Below are positions 17,115 to 23,942 of a DNA stretch of 32,738 nucleotides, in pieces. The notes under the pieces were generated by a model. The model did not search any database. It was not told the origin of the DNA and worked only from the letters and a program-made list of their open reading frames with translations. The stretch covers positions 1-32,738 of the forward strand of contig JAQTXE010000002.1 of assembly GCA_028688935.1 (NCBI GenBank). The letters are read 5' to 3'. The position numbers and the translations under genes are program-made. Origin of the DNA: Syntrophales bacterium (GTDB lineage Bacteria > Desulfobacterota > Desulfobaccia > Desulfobaccales > 0-14-0-80-60-11). Each line of letters begins with the position of its first letter. Positions within the stretch are counted from its first letter, which is position 1.

Positions 17115-17660
17115 TTGACCAACCGAAAACCGAAAACTGAAAACCGAAAACTGCGTATTCTACTCACCGGCCCTCCCCGATGCGGCAAGACCACGGTGGT
17201 GCAAAAAGTGGCGGCCCGTTTTCCGGGCCGGGCCGCAGGGTTTTACACCCGGGAAGTGCGGGAGAGGGGCGAACGGGTGGGCTTTGAGATCGTCACCCTG
17301 GACGGCCTGGTAGCGTGGCTCAGCCATGTGGATTTTCCCGGACCGTTGCGGGTGGGCAAATATGGCGTGGACCTGGAAGATTTTCACCGGCTGGCCCTGC
17401 CGGCCATGGCTTATCAGCCGGGGATTGACCTGATCATCGTGGATGAGATCGGCAAGATGGAGTGTTTATCGTCCCGCTTCGAGGAGGCCATGGAGCGGCT
17501 TTGGACCGCGCCCGCGCCTTTGCTGGTGACTGTGGCCGAGAAAGGGGGCGGCTATATCCGCAAAGTTAAAGAGAAGCCGGATAAAACGCTGATCCGCATC
17601 ACTCCCGGCAACCGGGACGATCTGCCGGAGAGGATTTTGCAACTCCTTTTGAAATATTAA
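17115..17660 (+). CDS. THEP1-type nucleoside-triphosphatase
   Basis: P-loop NTPase of about 181 aa in the NTPase_1/THEP1 family, known from Thermotoga, Aquifex and archaea to hydrolyse NTPs with low turnover; its biological role is unsettled. Walker A is LLTGPPRCGKTT and Walker B is LIIVDEIGKMECLS. FYTREVRERGERVGFEIVTLDG and TVAEKGGGYIRKVKE are family landmarks. The start is doubtful. The open frame begins at TTG 17115 with no ribosome-binding site, and its first 12 codons are heptamer repeat. A CTG at 17151 directly before RILLTG would give the usual family N-terminus. The repeat seems to have intruded into or replaced the original start region. Confidence 0.85.
   Translation: MTNRKPKTENRKLRILLTGPPRCGKTTVVQKVAARFPGRAAGFYTREVRERGERVGFEIVTLDGLVAWLSHVDFPGPLRVGKYGVDLEDFHRLALPAMAYQPGIDLIIVDEIGKMECLSSRFEEAMERLWTAPAPLLVTVAEKGGGYIRKVKEKPDKTLIRITPGNRDDLPERILQLLLKY
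17122..17153 (+). repeat. Heptamer array, unit ACCGAAA, overlapping the THEP1 start
   Basis: ACCGAAA, ACCGAAA, ACTGAAA, ACCGAAA, then ACTG. It is the reverse complement of the unit at 16964-16994. It is read as codons 3-13 of the NTPase frame. Confidence 0.8.
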
Positions 17661-17686
17661 CTATAGAAGCTAATCATCTCTCGTAC

Positions 17687-17756
17687 CCGGGGTTCTGCCC
17701 TGAAAAGGTATGCCCCGGCGCAGGCTAAAGCCTGCGGCTACCTTTGACAACCCCGG
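17687..17756. repeat. Palindromic element with nested stems
   Basis: Three nested inverted pairs: CCGGGGTT (17687-17694)/AACCCCGG (17749-17756), AAAGGTA (17704-17710)/TACCTTT (17739-17745), and CGCAGGCT (17719-17726)/AGCCTGCG (17729-17736) with a two-base loop. It lies between the NTPase and prmA. The layout resembles a REP/MITE-like element rather than a terminator, since no U-run follows. Confidence 0.65.
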
Positions 17757-17825
17757 AGAGGTCTTCCCACTCACTTTCCCCTGTCATCATTGCAATTTAG
17801 CCTCCCCAGGCATATAATTTCCTAA

Positions 17826-18719
17826 ATGGACAAGGAAACCTGGATCGAAGTGCGCCTCCTGGTGCCATTAAGCATGCAGGAAGAAGCCGCCTGCTTCCTC
17901 ACCGAATTCAGCGGCCGGGGGGTGATCTTGGAGGAAGAGGGTCCTTCTCAGGCCGGCGCCTTGATTCGGGCCTTTTTCCGGCCCGAGGACTTCGGGACCT
18001 GGCAACAGGAAGAACTTCAGGAATACCTGCGGCGTCTGGGGGGCCATGGTCTCTTCCCCCTGGGGCTGGAGATGCGCCAGGTGGCCGCGGAAGACTGGGC
18101 CGAGGCCTGGAAGTGCCATTTTAAGGCCCGGAAAGTCACCTCCTGTTTGGTAGTGCGCCCCCCCTGGGAGGAATACCAGGCCGCAGCGGGAGAACTGGTA
18201 ATCACCATTTATCCGGCCATGGCCTTCGGCACCGGCCGCCATCCCTCCACCCTTCTTTGCCTTAAGGCCCTGGAGGAGGTCTGGTCCCGGGACCTGCCCC
18301 TGGACCCCAAACCCTGGCAGGTCCTGGACGTGGGCACCGGCTCCGGCATCCTGGCCCTGGCTGCGGCCCGCCTGGGAGCCGGGGTCCTGGCCATCGACGT
18401 GGACCCGGAGGCGGTGGCCGCGGCCCTGGAAAACGTGCGCCTCAACGCCCTGGAAGACCAGGTCTGGGTGGAGGCTACGCCCTTGTCGGCTCTCAGGCAA
18501 CAGTTCGCCTTGATTCTGGCCAACCTCACGGGCCCGGACCTCCTGGAACTGGCGGAAGCCCTTACCGCCCGCCTGCTCACCGGCGGGGCCTTAATCATCT
18601 CCGGTTTCCTCGAAGAAGACCGGCCCCGGCTGGAGAGCCGCTTCCTCTCCCTGGGCTTGCAAGAAGCGGGATTCCTTACGGAGGAAGACTGGGGGGCCTT
18701 GATCCTGAGACGGCCTTGA
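17826..18719 (+). CDS. prmA: Ribosomal protein L11 methyltransferase
   Basis: SAM-dependent enzyme of 297 aa that methylates lysines and the N-terminus of ribosomal protein L11. The N-terminal substrate-recognition domain (about 1-95) is followed by the family-specific AFGTGRHPSTLLCLKALE, the SAM-binding VLDVGTGSGILALAAARLGA, the acidic strand end AIDVDPEAV, and the catalytic-region motif LANLTGPDLLELA (usually NI/NL-x-x). Length and order match PrmA throughout. The ATG at 17826 follows an AT-rich leader with no strong ribosome-binding site. It stands alone between repeat elements. Its usual partners in other genomes include rsmE, which follows here after the phasin-like gene. Confidence 0.93.
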   Translation: MDKETWIEVRLLVPLSMQEEAACFLTEFSGRGVILEEEGPSQAGALIRAFFRPEDFGTWQQEELQEYLRRLGGHGLFPLGLEMRQVAAEDWAEAWKCHFKARKVTSCLVVRPPWEEYQAAAGELVITIYPAMAFGTGRHPSTLLCLKALEEVWSRDLPLDPKPWQVLDVGTGSGILALAAARLGAGVLAIDVDPEAVAAALENVRLNALEDQVWVEATPLSALRQQFALILANLTGPDLLELAEALTARLLTGGALIISGFLEEDRPRLESRFLSLGLQEAGFLTEEDWGALILRRP

Positions 18720-18789
18720 AAAGAAGTGAGCAGTAAAAACAAGGTTTAGGTGACCATCATCTTTTTCCACGACACGTCCCCTTGAGAGA

Positions 18790-18803
18790 TTCAAGGTTCA
18801 AGG
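18790..18803 (+). repeat. Short heptamer array, unit TTCAAGG
   Basis: Two exact TTCAAGG units followed by TA. TTCAAGG is the same circular unit, on the other strand, as AACCTTG at 22386-22413 and 31062-31089. Confidence 0.6.
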
Positions 18804-18840
18804 TATGATTTGTGATTTATTAGTATTATTGATAAGTTAA

Positions 18841-18962
18841 ACTATAGTCGCAGTCAAAAATTATTCAACCGTAGGGGCGAACCTTGTGTTCGCCCTAGAG
18901 CCACTGGGCGAACACAAGGTTCGCCCCTACAAAAAGTCCCTTTAATTAATAATTGGTATTAA
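18841..18962. mobile_element. MITE-like element with a perfect 25-bp hairpin
   Basis: The core is a perfect 25-base inverted repeat, arms 18871-18895 and 18906-18930, beginning GTAGGGGCGAACC and separated by ten bases. The flanks carry AGTCGCAGTCA on the left and TTGGTATTAA on the right, which match the ends of the second copy at 25091-25184. There is no ORF inside. This and the neighbouring arrays occupy the 309-base gap between prmA and the phasin-like gene. The left end is approximate. Confidence 0.7.
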
Positions 18963-18986
18963 TGGTGAGCCGCGGTCTCCTGAAAA

Positions 18987-19012
18987 ACTGCTCACTGCTT
19001 ACCGCTTACATT
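18987..19012 (+). repeat. Heptamer array, unit ACTGCTC
   Basis: ACTGCTC, ACTGCTT, ACCGCTT, then ACATT, ending four bases before the AGGAG ribosome-binding site of the phasin-like gene. The same unit occurs at 23489-23514 in the same position relative to the CBS gene. Confidence 0.7.
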
Positions 19013-19028
19013 AACAGGAGGGTTAACC

Positions 19029-19325
19029 ATGCAGGATTTTCTAAAAAAAGCCTGGCTCTTCGGCGTGGGGATCTTCGATTTTACCAAGGAAAAAGCAGAG
19101 GCCCTGGTGTCCGAGATGGTCAAAAGGGGGGAGGTCAGCCAGCAGGAGAGCCCCCAGGCCGTGGAGCAGATTCTGGATAAAGCCCAGGAGATGCAGAAAG
19201 CCCTGTTCGAGAAAGTCAAAGAGATCATCGGCGGCATGAACCTGGCCCGGAACACGGACCTGGAAGCCCTGGAAAAGCGGGTGGCGGCCCTGGAGGAAGA
19301 GATTAAGGGCAAAGCCGGTTCCTAG
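19029..19325 (+). CDS. Phasin-like coiled-coil protein
   Basis: Small helical protein of 98 aa. The hydrophobic start FLKKAWLFGVGIFDFTKEKAE is followed by amphipathic helices and a C-terminal heptad-like segment, DLEALEKRVAALEEEIKG. This is the pattern of PhaF/PhaI-related phasin-superfamily proteins, which often coat polyhydroxyalkanoate granules, although many members in bacteria without PHA have no known role. AGGAGG lies eight bases before the ATG at 19029. The gap to rsmE is very short (seven bases), so the two are probably co-transcribed. No PHA synthase is in the window, so granule binding is only a possibility. Confidence 0.65.
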   Translation: MQDFLKKAWLFGVGIFDFTKEKAEALVSEMVKRGEVSQQESPQAVEQILDKAQEMQKALFEKVKEIIGGMNLARNTDLEALEKRVAALEEEIKGKAGS

Positions 19326-19332
19326 GGGGACT

Positions 19333-20109
19333 TTGGCGCCCCCCCCGCCCGTGACCATGAAACCATCTCCTCCTGCATTCCAGCGCCGTTTTTTTGCGCC
19401 CCCGGCGGCTTTTCAAAAAGGTAAGGTCGTATTAGGCCCGGAAGAGACGCACCATTTGCACAAGGTTTTGCGACTGGGGCCGGGGGCTAAGGTCGAGGTC
19501 TATGACGGCCAGGGCCGCAATTTTGCCGCAGTAGTGCATAAAATAGAGGCCGGAGGCGCGCTCTTGCAAGTCCTGGAGGAACTGGCTCCCTGGGGCGAAT
19601 CGCCCCTGGACCTCACCCTGGGGATCGGCCTGGCCAAGGGGGAGGCCCTGGACGCAGTGGTGCGCCAGGCCACGGAGATGGGAGTCAAGCTGATTATCCC
19701 TTTTACCTCGGAGCGTTCGGAGCAGGTCACCCCGGAACGCGCGGCCCGGCGCCTTTTGCGTTGGCAGCGCCTGACCCAGGAAAGTCTCAAGTCCTGCCGC
19801 CGCTCTTTAGTTCCCAGGATCGAGGAGCCCGTGGACTTTACCACGGCCCTCTCAGGGCCGGAGACGCTGAAGTTGCTTTTTTGGGAAGAGGAACTGGGAG
19901 GCGGACTCAAAGCCTTTCTCAGCCAACCCCGTCCTCAATCGGTGCGGGTGCTCATCGGCCCGGAAGGGGGCTTCTCCCCTAAGGAAGCGGCCCAGGCCCA
20001 AGACGCGGGCTTTGCCGTGGTAAGCCTGGGGCCCCGCCTGCTCAAAGTGCCCACCGCCGCCCTGGCCGCTTTGACCCTCATCCAGTACGCCTGGGGGGAC
20101 CTGGCCTGA
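19333..20109 (+). CDS. rsmE: 16S rRNA (uracil-1498-N3)-methyltransferase RsmE
   Basis: SPOUT-class methyltransferase of up to 258 aa. An N-terminal PUA-like domain (RRFFAPPAAFQ, LGPEETHHLHKVLRL) is followed by GIGLAKGEALDAVVRQATEMG, PFTSERSEQ and the knot motif VLIGPEGGFSPKEA. The closing motif reads LGPRLLKVPTAALAAL, where RsmE usually has L-R-x-E-T-A; the Glu is replaced by Pro here. Three starts are possible: TTG 19333 (AGGGGGA two bases upstream, rather close), GTG 19351 and ATG 19357 (MKPSPPAF, the more usual beginning but without a ribosome-binding site). The stop overlaps the next ATG as TGATG, so the radical SAM gene is translationally coupled. Confidence 0.92.
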   Translation: MAPPPPVTMKPSPPAFQRRFFAPPAAFQKGKVVLGPEETHHLHKVLRLGPGAKVEVYDGQGRNFAAVVHKIEAGGALLQVLEELAPWGESPLDLTLGIGLAKGEALDAVVRQATEMGVKLIIPFTSERSEQVTPERAARRLLRWQRLTQESLKSCRRSLVPRIEEPVDFTTALSGPETLKLLFWEEELGGGLKAFLSQPRPQSVRVLIGPEGGFSPKEAAQAQDAGFAVVSLGPRLLKVPTAALAALTLIQYAWGDLA

Positions 20110-21044
20110 TGCCGGACCTGCCTTACCGGGACTTGAATAGGTATTTACGCCAGCGTTTTGGCGAGCGGGTGCAAAAAATCACCCTGGACGCGGGGCTGAC
20201 TTGTCCCAACCGGGATGGCCGGGTAGGGCAGGGGGGGTGTCTTTACTGCAACGCCCGGGGCTCGGGCACCGGCGCCTGGAGCCGGGGGCTAAACCTCAGC
20301 CAACAGCTGGAGGAAGGCCGGGACCGCCTGGGGCGGCGTTACGGAGCCCGGAAATTTATTGCCTATTTTCAAAGTTTCAGCAATACTTATGCGCCCCTGG
20401 AGCAATTGCAGGCCCTCTACCGGGAGGCCCTGGCCTGCCCGGGGGTGGTGGGCTTAAGCATCGGTACCCGGCCGGACTGCTTAAGCGATGCCGTCCTGGA
20501 TCTGCTGGCGGACTTGCAACGGGATTACCTGGTCTGGTTGGAGCTGGGCCTCCAGTCCGCGCATGACGCCACCTTGAAGCGCCTCAACCGGGGGCATAAC
20601 GTTGCTTGTTTCACGGACGCAGTAAATCGGGCCGCAGGCCGGGGGCTGGAGACCGTGGCCCACGTGATCCTGGGCCTGCCGGGGGAAGGTGCCGGCGAGA
20701 TGGCGGCCACCGCGGCTTACCTGGGGGGACTGCCCTTGCAAGGGGTGAAGCTGCATCTGTTGTATGTCACCCCTGATTCGGCCCTGGCTTCTCTTTACCG
20801 GAGCGGGGATTACAGGTGTCTCACGGAAACGGCGTACGTAACCGCGGTGGTGGACTTCCTGGAGCTGCTGCCGCCGCAGATGGTCATTCACCGCCTCACC
20901 GGCGACCCCCATGCGGGGGAGATGCTGGCTCCGGAATGGTGCCTGGATAAAGCCCGGGTCCTTAATCTGATTAAACAGGAGTTTGCCCGCCGGGGCAGCC
21001 GCCAGGGATTCAAGGTTCAAGGTTCAAAGTTCGAAGTTATCTAA
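20109..21044 (+). CDS. YhcC-type radical SAM protein (TIGR01212 family)
   Basis: Radical SAM enzyme of 311 aa, function not established; YhcC relatives are widespread. The iron-sulfur motif is the long-spaced form, Cys at TCPNRDGRVGQGGCLYCN, rather than plain C-x3-C-x2-C, as expected for this family. Other landmarks are YFQSFSNTYAPL, GLSIGTRPDCL, WLELGLQSAHDATLKRLNRGH and HVILGLPGEG. The ATG shares its A with the stop of rsmE. The last eleven residues (GFKVQGSKFEVI region) are translated heptamer repeat (21009-21040), which also leads to the stop, so the natural C-terminus has been replaced or extended. Other members usually end soon after the conserved WC(L/I)xxK motif seen here as EWCLDKARV. 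Confidence 0.9.
   Translation: MPDLPYRDLNRYLRQRFGERVQKITLDAGLTCPNRDGRVGQGGCLYCNARGSGTGAWSRGLNLSQQLEEGRDRLGRRYGARKFIAYFQSFSNTYAPLEQLQALYREALACPGVVGLSIGTRPDCLSDAVLDLLADLQRDYLVWLELGLQSAHDATLKRLNRGHNVACFTDAVNRAAGRGLETVAHVILGLPGEGAGEMAATAAYLGGLPLQGVKLHLLYVTPDSALASLYRSGDYRCLTETAYVTAVVDFLELLPPQMVIHRLTGDPHAGEMLAPEWCLDKARVLNLIKQEFARRGSRQGFKVQGSKFEVI
21009..21040 (+). repeat. Heptamer array, unit TTCAAGG, inside the radical SAM 3' end
   Basis: TTCAAGG, TTCAAGG, TTCAAAG, TTCGAAG, then TTAT. It is translated as the last residues of the YhcC-type protein. Confidence 0.8.
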
Positions 21045-21071
21045 AGTGCGGCCAAGGCGCCAAAAGATGAT

Positions 21072-21091
21072 GACGGGCGGGGACGCCCGTC
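21072..21091. repeat. Small perfect hairpin
   Basis: GACGGGCG (21072-21079), loop GGGA, CGCCCGTC (21084-21091). It lies 28 bases after the radical SAM stop and is not followed by a U-run. It may be a REP-like palindrome or a weak terminator. Confidence 0.5.
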
Positions 21092-21180
21092 CGACGGTCT
21101 TCCTAAGTTTTATTGCGAGGGCATGAAAGCGATTTCAGTCGCGCCTGAGCCTATGGCCCACCCATTGATGATAAAATCTT

Positions 21181-21216
21181 TTTGCGTCTTACTTTGCGCC
21201 TCTGCGTCTTTGCGTG
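21181..21216 (+). repeat. Octamer array, unit TTTGCGTC
   Basis: TTTGCGTC, four bases, TTTGCGCC, TCTGCGTC, TTTGCGTG. An eight-base periodic run upstream of the TVP38-type gene; a two-unit relative lies at 14733-14748. Confidence 0.6.
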
Positions 21217-21247
21217 AGGCCAATCTTTTTAAAGACAGAAAGTTTAA

Positions 21248-22057
21248 ATGAACCAGGGAAAAATGGGAAATCAAGCTGATCTTTCCGAGGCCCGGGCCGA
21301 AAGGAAAATCTTGCCGCAGACCGAAGCTGCTCAGGATGCTAAATCCAGCCGCCTTTTTCTCTGGGGCGGCCTGGCCCTGGTGCTGTTAGTGTCGGGTCTG
21401 ATTTGGGCCTTCAATGGCCGGGATTCCCTCTGGGGCGGCTTCTGTTATTACTACGGCATCATCACGGATAAGGAACATATTCAATCCCTCCTGAAAACAG
21501 CCGGACCTCTGGCCCCCCTGATCTTCATCGTGGTGCAGGCGTTACAGGTGGTGTTCGCCCCCATCCCCGGGGAGGCCACCGGTTTCATCGGCGGTTTTCT
21601 CTTCGGGGTGCCCCTGGGGATGCTCTATTCCACCATCGGCCTGACCCTGGGCTCGATCCTGGCTTTCTTGTTGGGCCGCTGGCTGGAAGTCCACTTCGTG
21701 GCCCGGGTGGTCTCCCCCGAGACCCTGAAACGTTTTGATTTTCTCATGGAGCGCCAGGGCGCGTTGGTGGCCTTTTTCCTTTTTGTCTTTCCCGGGTTCC
21801 CCAAGGATTACCTCTGCTTCATCCTGGGCTTAAGCCAGATGCCCTTCAAGGTCTTCCTGGTCCTGTGCACGGTGGGCCGCCTCCCCGGCACCCTGATGCT
21901 GACTTTGCAGGGGGCCAAGGTCTATGAAGGGGATTATCTCTTCTCCGGCATCCTCATCGCCCTCTGTCTGCTGCTGGGAGGTTTTTTGTATTACTATCGG
22001 GAAACCTTGTACCTCTGGCTGCAGCGCTGGGAACACGGCGGGGGAGAGGAGAAGTAG
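21248..22057 (+). CDS. TVP38/TMEM64 (VTT/DedA-like) membrane protein
   Basis: Membrane protein of 269 aa with the VTT (SNARE-associated) domain. A hydrophilic N-terminus of about 35 residues precedes TM1 (LFLWGGLALVLLVSGLIWAF). The domain core holds VVQALQVVFAPIPGEATGFIGGFLFG and LYSTIGLTLGSILAFLLGR, then FFLFVFPGFPKDYLCFILG, with a final helix near the C-terminus. DedA/VTT proteins act in lipid transport or membrane homeostasis; this member's substrate is unknown. The ATG at 21248 has only a weak AGAAAG upstream. The stop codon TAG shares its last two bases with the first unit of the heptamer array at 22056-22102. Confidence 0.87.
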   Translation: MNQGKMGNQADLSEARAERKILPQTEAAQDAKSSRLFLWGGLALVLLVSGLIWAFNGRDSLWGGFCYYYGIITDKEHIQSLLKTAGPLAPLIFIVVQALQVVFAPIPGEATGFIGGFLFGVPLGMLYSTIGLTLGSILAFLLGRWLEVHFVARVVSPETLKRFDFLMERQGALVAFFLFVFPGFPKDYLCFILGLSQMPFKVFLVLCTVGRLPGTLMLTLQGAKVYEGDYLFSGILIALCLLLGGFLYYYRETLYLWLQRWEHGGGEEK

Positions 22058-22102
22058 TGGCCAGTGGTCAGTGGCCAGTGGTCAGTAGCCAGTAGCCAGT
22101 AG
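22056..22102 (+). repeat. Heptamer array, unit AGTGGCC
   Basis: AGTGGCC, AGTGGTC, AGTGGCC, AGTGGTC, AGTAGCC, AGTAGCC, AGTAG: 6.7 units with no break in register. The first unit contains the last two bases of the TVP38-type stop codon. A related array in the opposite orientation lies at 22231-22265. Confidence 0.85.
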
Positions 22103-22159
22103 ATTGATGGCGCACTCCTTATTTTAGATTCATATCATATTCATATTACGTCATTTATC

Positions 22160-22182
22160 CCCTCTACCCTCGGGGGAGAGGG
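22160..22182. repeat. Palindrome CCCTCT...AGAGGG
   Basis: CCCTCT (22160-22165) pairs with AGAGGG (22177-22182), with a CCC/GGG inner stem, followed by a TGGTGAGGG tail. It lies in the 369-base gap (22058-22426) between the TVP38-type and MetE-like genes. That gap otherwise contains two facing heptamer arrays, a third array at its right end, and no gene. Confidence 0.5.
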
Positions 22183-22230
22183 ATAGTGGTGAGGGAGGAA
22201 AAAGACTTTTTGCGGGCTCATCCTTTTAAA

Positions 22231-22265
22231 ACTGATCACTGATCATTGATCACTGACTACTGACT
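22231..22265 (+). repeat. Heptamer array, unit ACTGATC
   Basis: ACTGATC, ACTGATC, ATTGATC, ACTGACT, ACTGACT. Its reverse complement resembles the unit at 22056-22102, so the two arrays face each other across about 128 bases. Confidence 0.8.
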
Positions 22266-22385
22266 GCCATGCCTCCGCCTCTCCTTGACAAGCCCCGGGA
22301 AAAGTAATAGTTTCAAGCAGTCATTCATTGGTTTTTGCCCTAATCGCAAATTTTGCCAAGTTCCTGGTCGGGGTTCCTGACATAC

Positions 22386-22413
22386 AACTTTGAACCTGGA
22401 ACCTGGAACTTTT
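22386..22413 (+). repeat. Heptamer array, unit AACCTGG
   Basis: AACTTTG, AACCTGG, AACCTGG, AACTTTT. It matches the 28-base array at 31062-31089 at 26 of 28 positions. It ends three bases before the TGGAGGAAAG ribosome-binding site of the MetE-like gene. Confidence 0.8.
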
Positions 22414-22426
22414 TACTGGAGGAAAG

Positions 22427-23479
22427 ATGTCCCCTTTACCCCCCCTGGCGGCCACCGGCATCGGTTCCGTGCCCTTCACCGACCCGGCCGCGGCCGCGGC
22501 GGCGATCCTGGAGCATCTGCCCGAGGTGCCCTTCTGGCCCCAGATGGTGCGCCTGGGATTTCCCGAAGAGATGGTGGCCCAGGCAGCCCGCGGCCTGCCG
22601 GGGTTAAAGGTGGACCTGGAGGCCCGCACGGTCACCACGGACCCGGACCTTCCCCGGGAAGAGGCCCTGGCCCGGCTTTATGAGGAAGTGTGGTCCGGGG
22701 CTCTGGCCCCCTTTGCTTTGGACCCCGGGGAGGCCCAGGGCTTTTTTGCGCTCTTGCGGGCTTGCGCCTCGGCCCAAAACGGGGTTCAGGCCCTGAAAGG
22801 CCAACTCTCCGGGCCGGTGACTTTTGCCGGCATGGTCAAGGATCAAGAAGGCAAACCCATTCTTTTTGACCAGGAGTTGACCCAGGCGGTGTGCCAGGGA
22901 CTGGCCCGGAAGGCCGTCTGGCAGGCGCAGCAGTTCTGGGATTTGGGTAAAGAGGCGGTGATTTTTTTCGACGAGCCTTATCTCACCGGGTTTGGCTCCG
23001 CCTATCTGCCCATCTCCAAGGGTGAGGTGATGGAGATCCTCACCCAGACCCTGGAGGCGGTGCGTCAAGGCGGTCCGGTCGCCCTGGGGGTGCACTGCTG
23101 TGGCAATACCGAGTGGTCCTTGCTGCTGGAGACGCCTGTGGATATCCTCAGCTTTGATTCCTTCGGCTATTTTGACAGCCTCCGCCTCTATGACCAGGCG
23201 CTCAAAGGATTTTTGTCCCGGGGCGGCCGGCTGGCCTGGGGCCTGGTGCCCACCGGGGAGGAACTGGCTGGGGAAACCGCGGACAGCCTGTGGGAGCGTT
23301 TCCAGGGCCAGGTGCAGCAGTTGGCCTCTTCGGGGACGGCGATCAAGGAAATACTCGCCGGCGCCCTCCTGACGCCGGCCTGCGGCATGGGCTACCTGAG
23401 CCCGGAGGCGGCCGACCGGGTTTTGGCTTTGCTCCAGGATTTGAGCGCCCGCGGCCGTAAGTGGCTGGCGACTTTATAG
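22427..23479 (+). CDS. Stand-alone MetE catalytic-domain-like protein
   Basis: Protein of 350 aa with the C-terminal (zinc) barrel of cobalamin-independent methionine synthase but none of the N-terminal MetE half. The zinc ligands can be read as His223 and Cys225 (GVHCCGNTEW), Glu183 (FFDEPYL) and Cys319 (TPACGMGYL). IGSVPFTDP and LSGPVTFAGMV are also family-like. Short core-MetE proteins in anaerobes are thought to take the methyl group from corrinoid proteins instead of folate, which would suit a host with a CODH-linked corrinoid pathway (see cooC). Methyltransferase activity and substrate are inferred. The ATG has a strong GGAGG ribosome-binding site directly after a heptamer array. Confidence 0.78.
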   Translation: MSPLPPLAATGIGSVPFTDPAAAAAAILEHLPEVPFWPQMVRLGFPEEMVAQAARGLPGLKVDLEARTVTTDPDLPREEALARLYEEVWSGALAPFALDPGEAQGFFALLRACASAQNGVQALKGQLSGPVTFAGMVKDQEGKPILFDQELTQAVCQGLARKAVWQAQQFWDLGKEAVIFFDEPYLTGFGSAYLPISKGEVMEILTQTLEAVRQGGPVALGVHCCGNTEWSLLLETPVDILSFDSFGYFDSLRLYDQALKGFLSRGGRLAWGLVPTGEELAGETADSLWERFQGQVQQLASSGTAIKEILAGALLTPACGMGYLSPEAADRVLALLQDLSARGRKWLATL

Positions 23480-23488
23480 TTAGCAGTT

Positions 23489-23514
23489 GCTGCTCACTGC
23501 TCACTGCTCACTTC
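23489..23514 (+). repeat. Heptamer array, unit ACTGCTC
   Basis: GCTGCTC, ACTGCTC, ACTGCTC, then ACTTC. It lies between the MetE-like stop and the GGGGAG ribosome-binding site of the CBS gene, the same position as the array at 18987-19012 relative to the phasin-like gene. Confidence 0.75.
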
Positions 23515-23529
23515 AAGGGGAGACACTCC

Positions 23530-23937
23530 ATGAAAGTCCGGGACATCATGGTCAAAGAGGTGGCCACCCTGGATGTCAATGATGAACTCAGCCTGGCCAA
23601 CGATATCATGCGCCTGGGGCGCATCCGGCACCTGCCGGTGGTGGAGGGCGAGCGACTGGCGGGAATTGTCTCGGAAAGGGACCTGTTCCGCAGTTCCCTG
23701 GCCCAGGCTCTGGGTTATGCCTCCGAGGCCACCCGGGATTTAATGAAAACCCTGCGCATCAAGGATGTCATGGTGCCGGCGGTGGTCACTGTTTCCCCGG
23801 AAACGCCGTTGTGTGACGCGGTGAGCCTGATGGTGGAAAAAAAGATCGGCTGCCTGCCGGTGGTGGAGAATGACAGTCTGGTGGGCCTGATCACGGAAAC
23901 GGATATCATGATCCAGTATCTGAAGGATTGCAGTTAG
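23530..23937 (+). CDS. CBS-domain pair protein
   Basis: Two tandem CBS domains in 135 aa and nothing else: MKVRDIMVKEVATLDVNDEL...GRIRHLPVVEGERLAGIVSERDL, then KDVMVPAVVTVSPETPLCDA...KIGCLPVVENDSLVGLITETDI. Such proteins form Bateman modules that bind adenine nucleotides and regulate partner enzymes or channels; the partner is unknown. The ATG at 23530 follows GGGGAG; an upstream GTG at 23461 would run through the heptamer array and is rejected. It is convergent with the HD-GYP gene at 23943, with only five bases between the stops, so a shared termination region is expected, but no clear terminator hairpin is seen there. Confidence 0.9.
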   Translation: MKVRDIMVKEVATLDVNDELSLANDIMRLGRIRHLPVVEGERLAGIVSERDLFRSSLAQALGYASEATRDLMKTLRIKDVMVPAVVTVSPETPLCDAVSLMVEKKIGCLPVVENDSLVGLITETDIMIQYLKDCS

Positions 23938-23942
23938 CGCCT

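Noticed and set aside
22056-22265. CRISPR-like tandem repeats
   Set aside because: The units are only seven bases and directly adjacent, with no unique spacers and no cas genes.
23461-23529. N-terminal extension of the CBS protein from a GTG
   Set aside because: The extension is translated heptamer array, while the ATG at 23530 has a good ribosome-binding site and begins the conserved domain.
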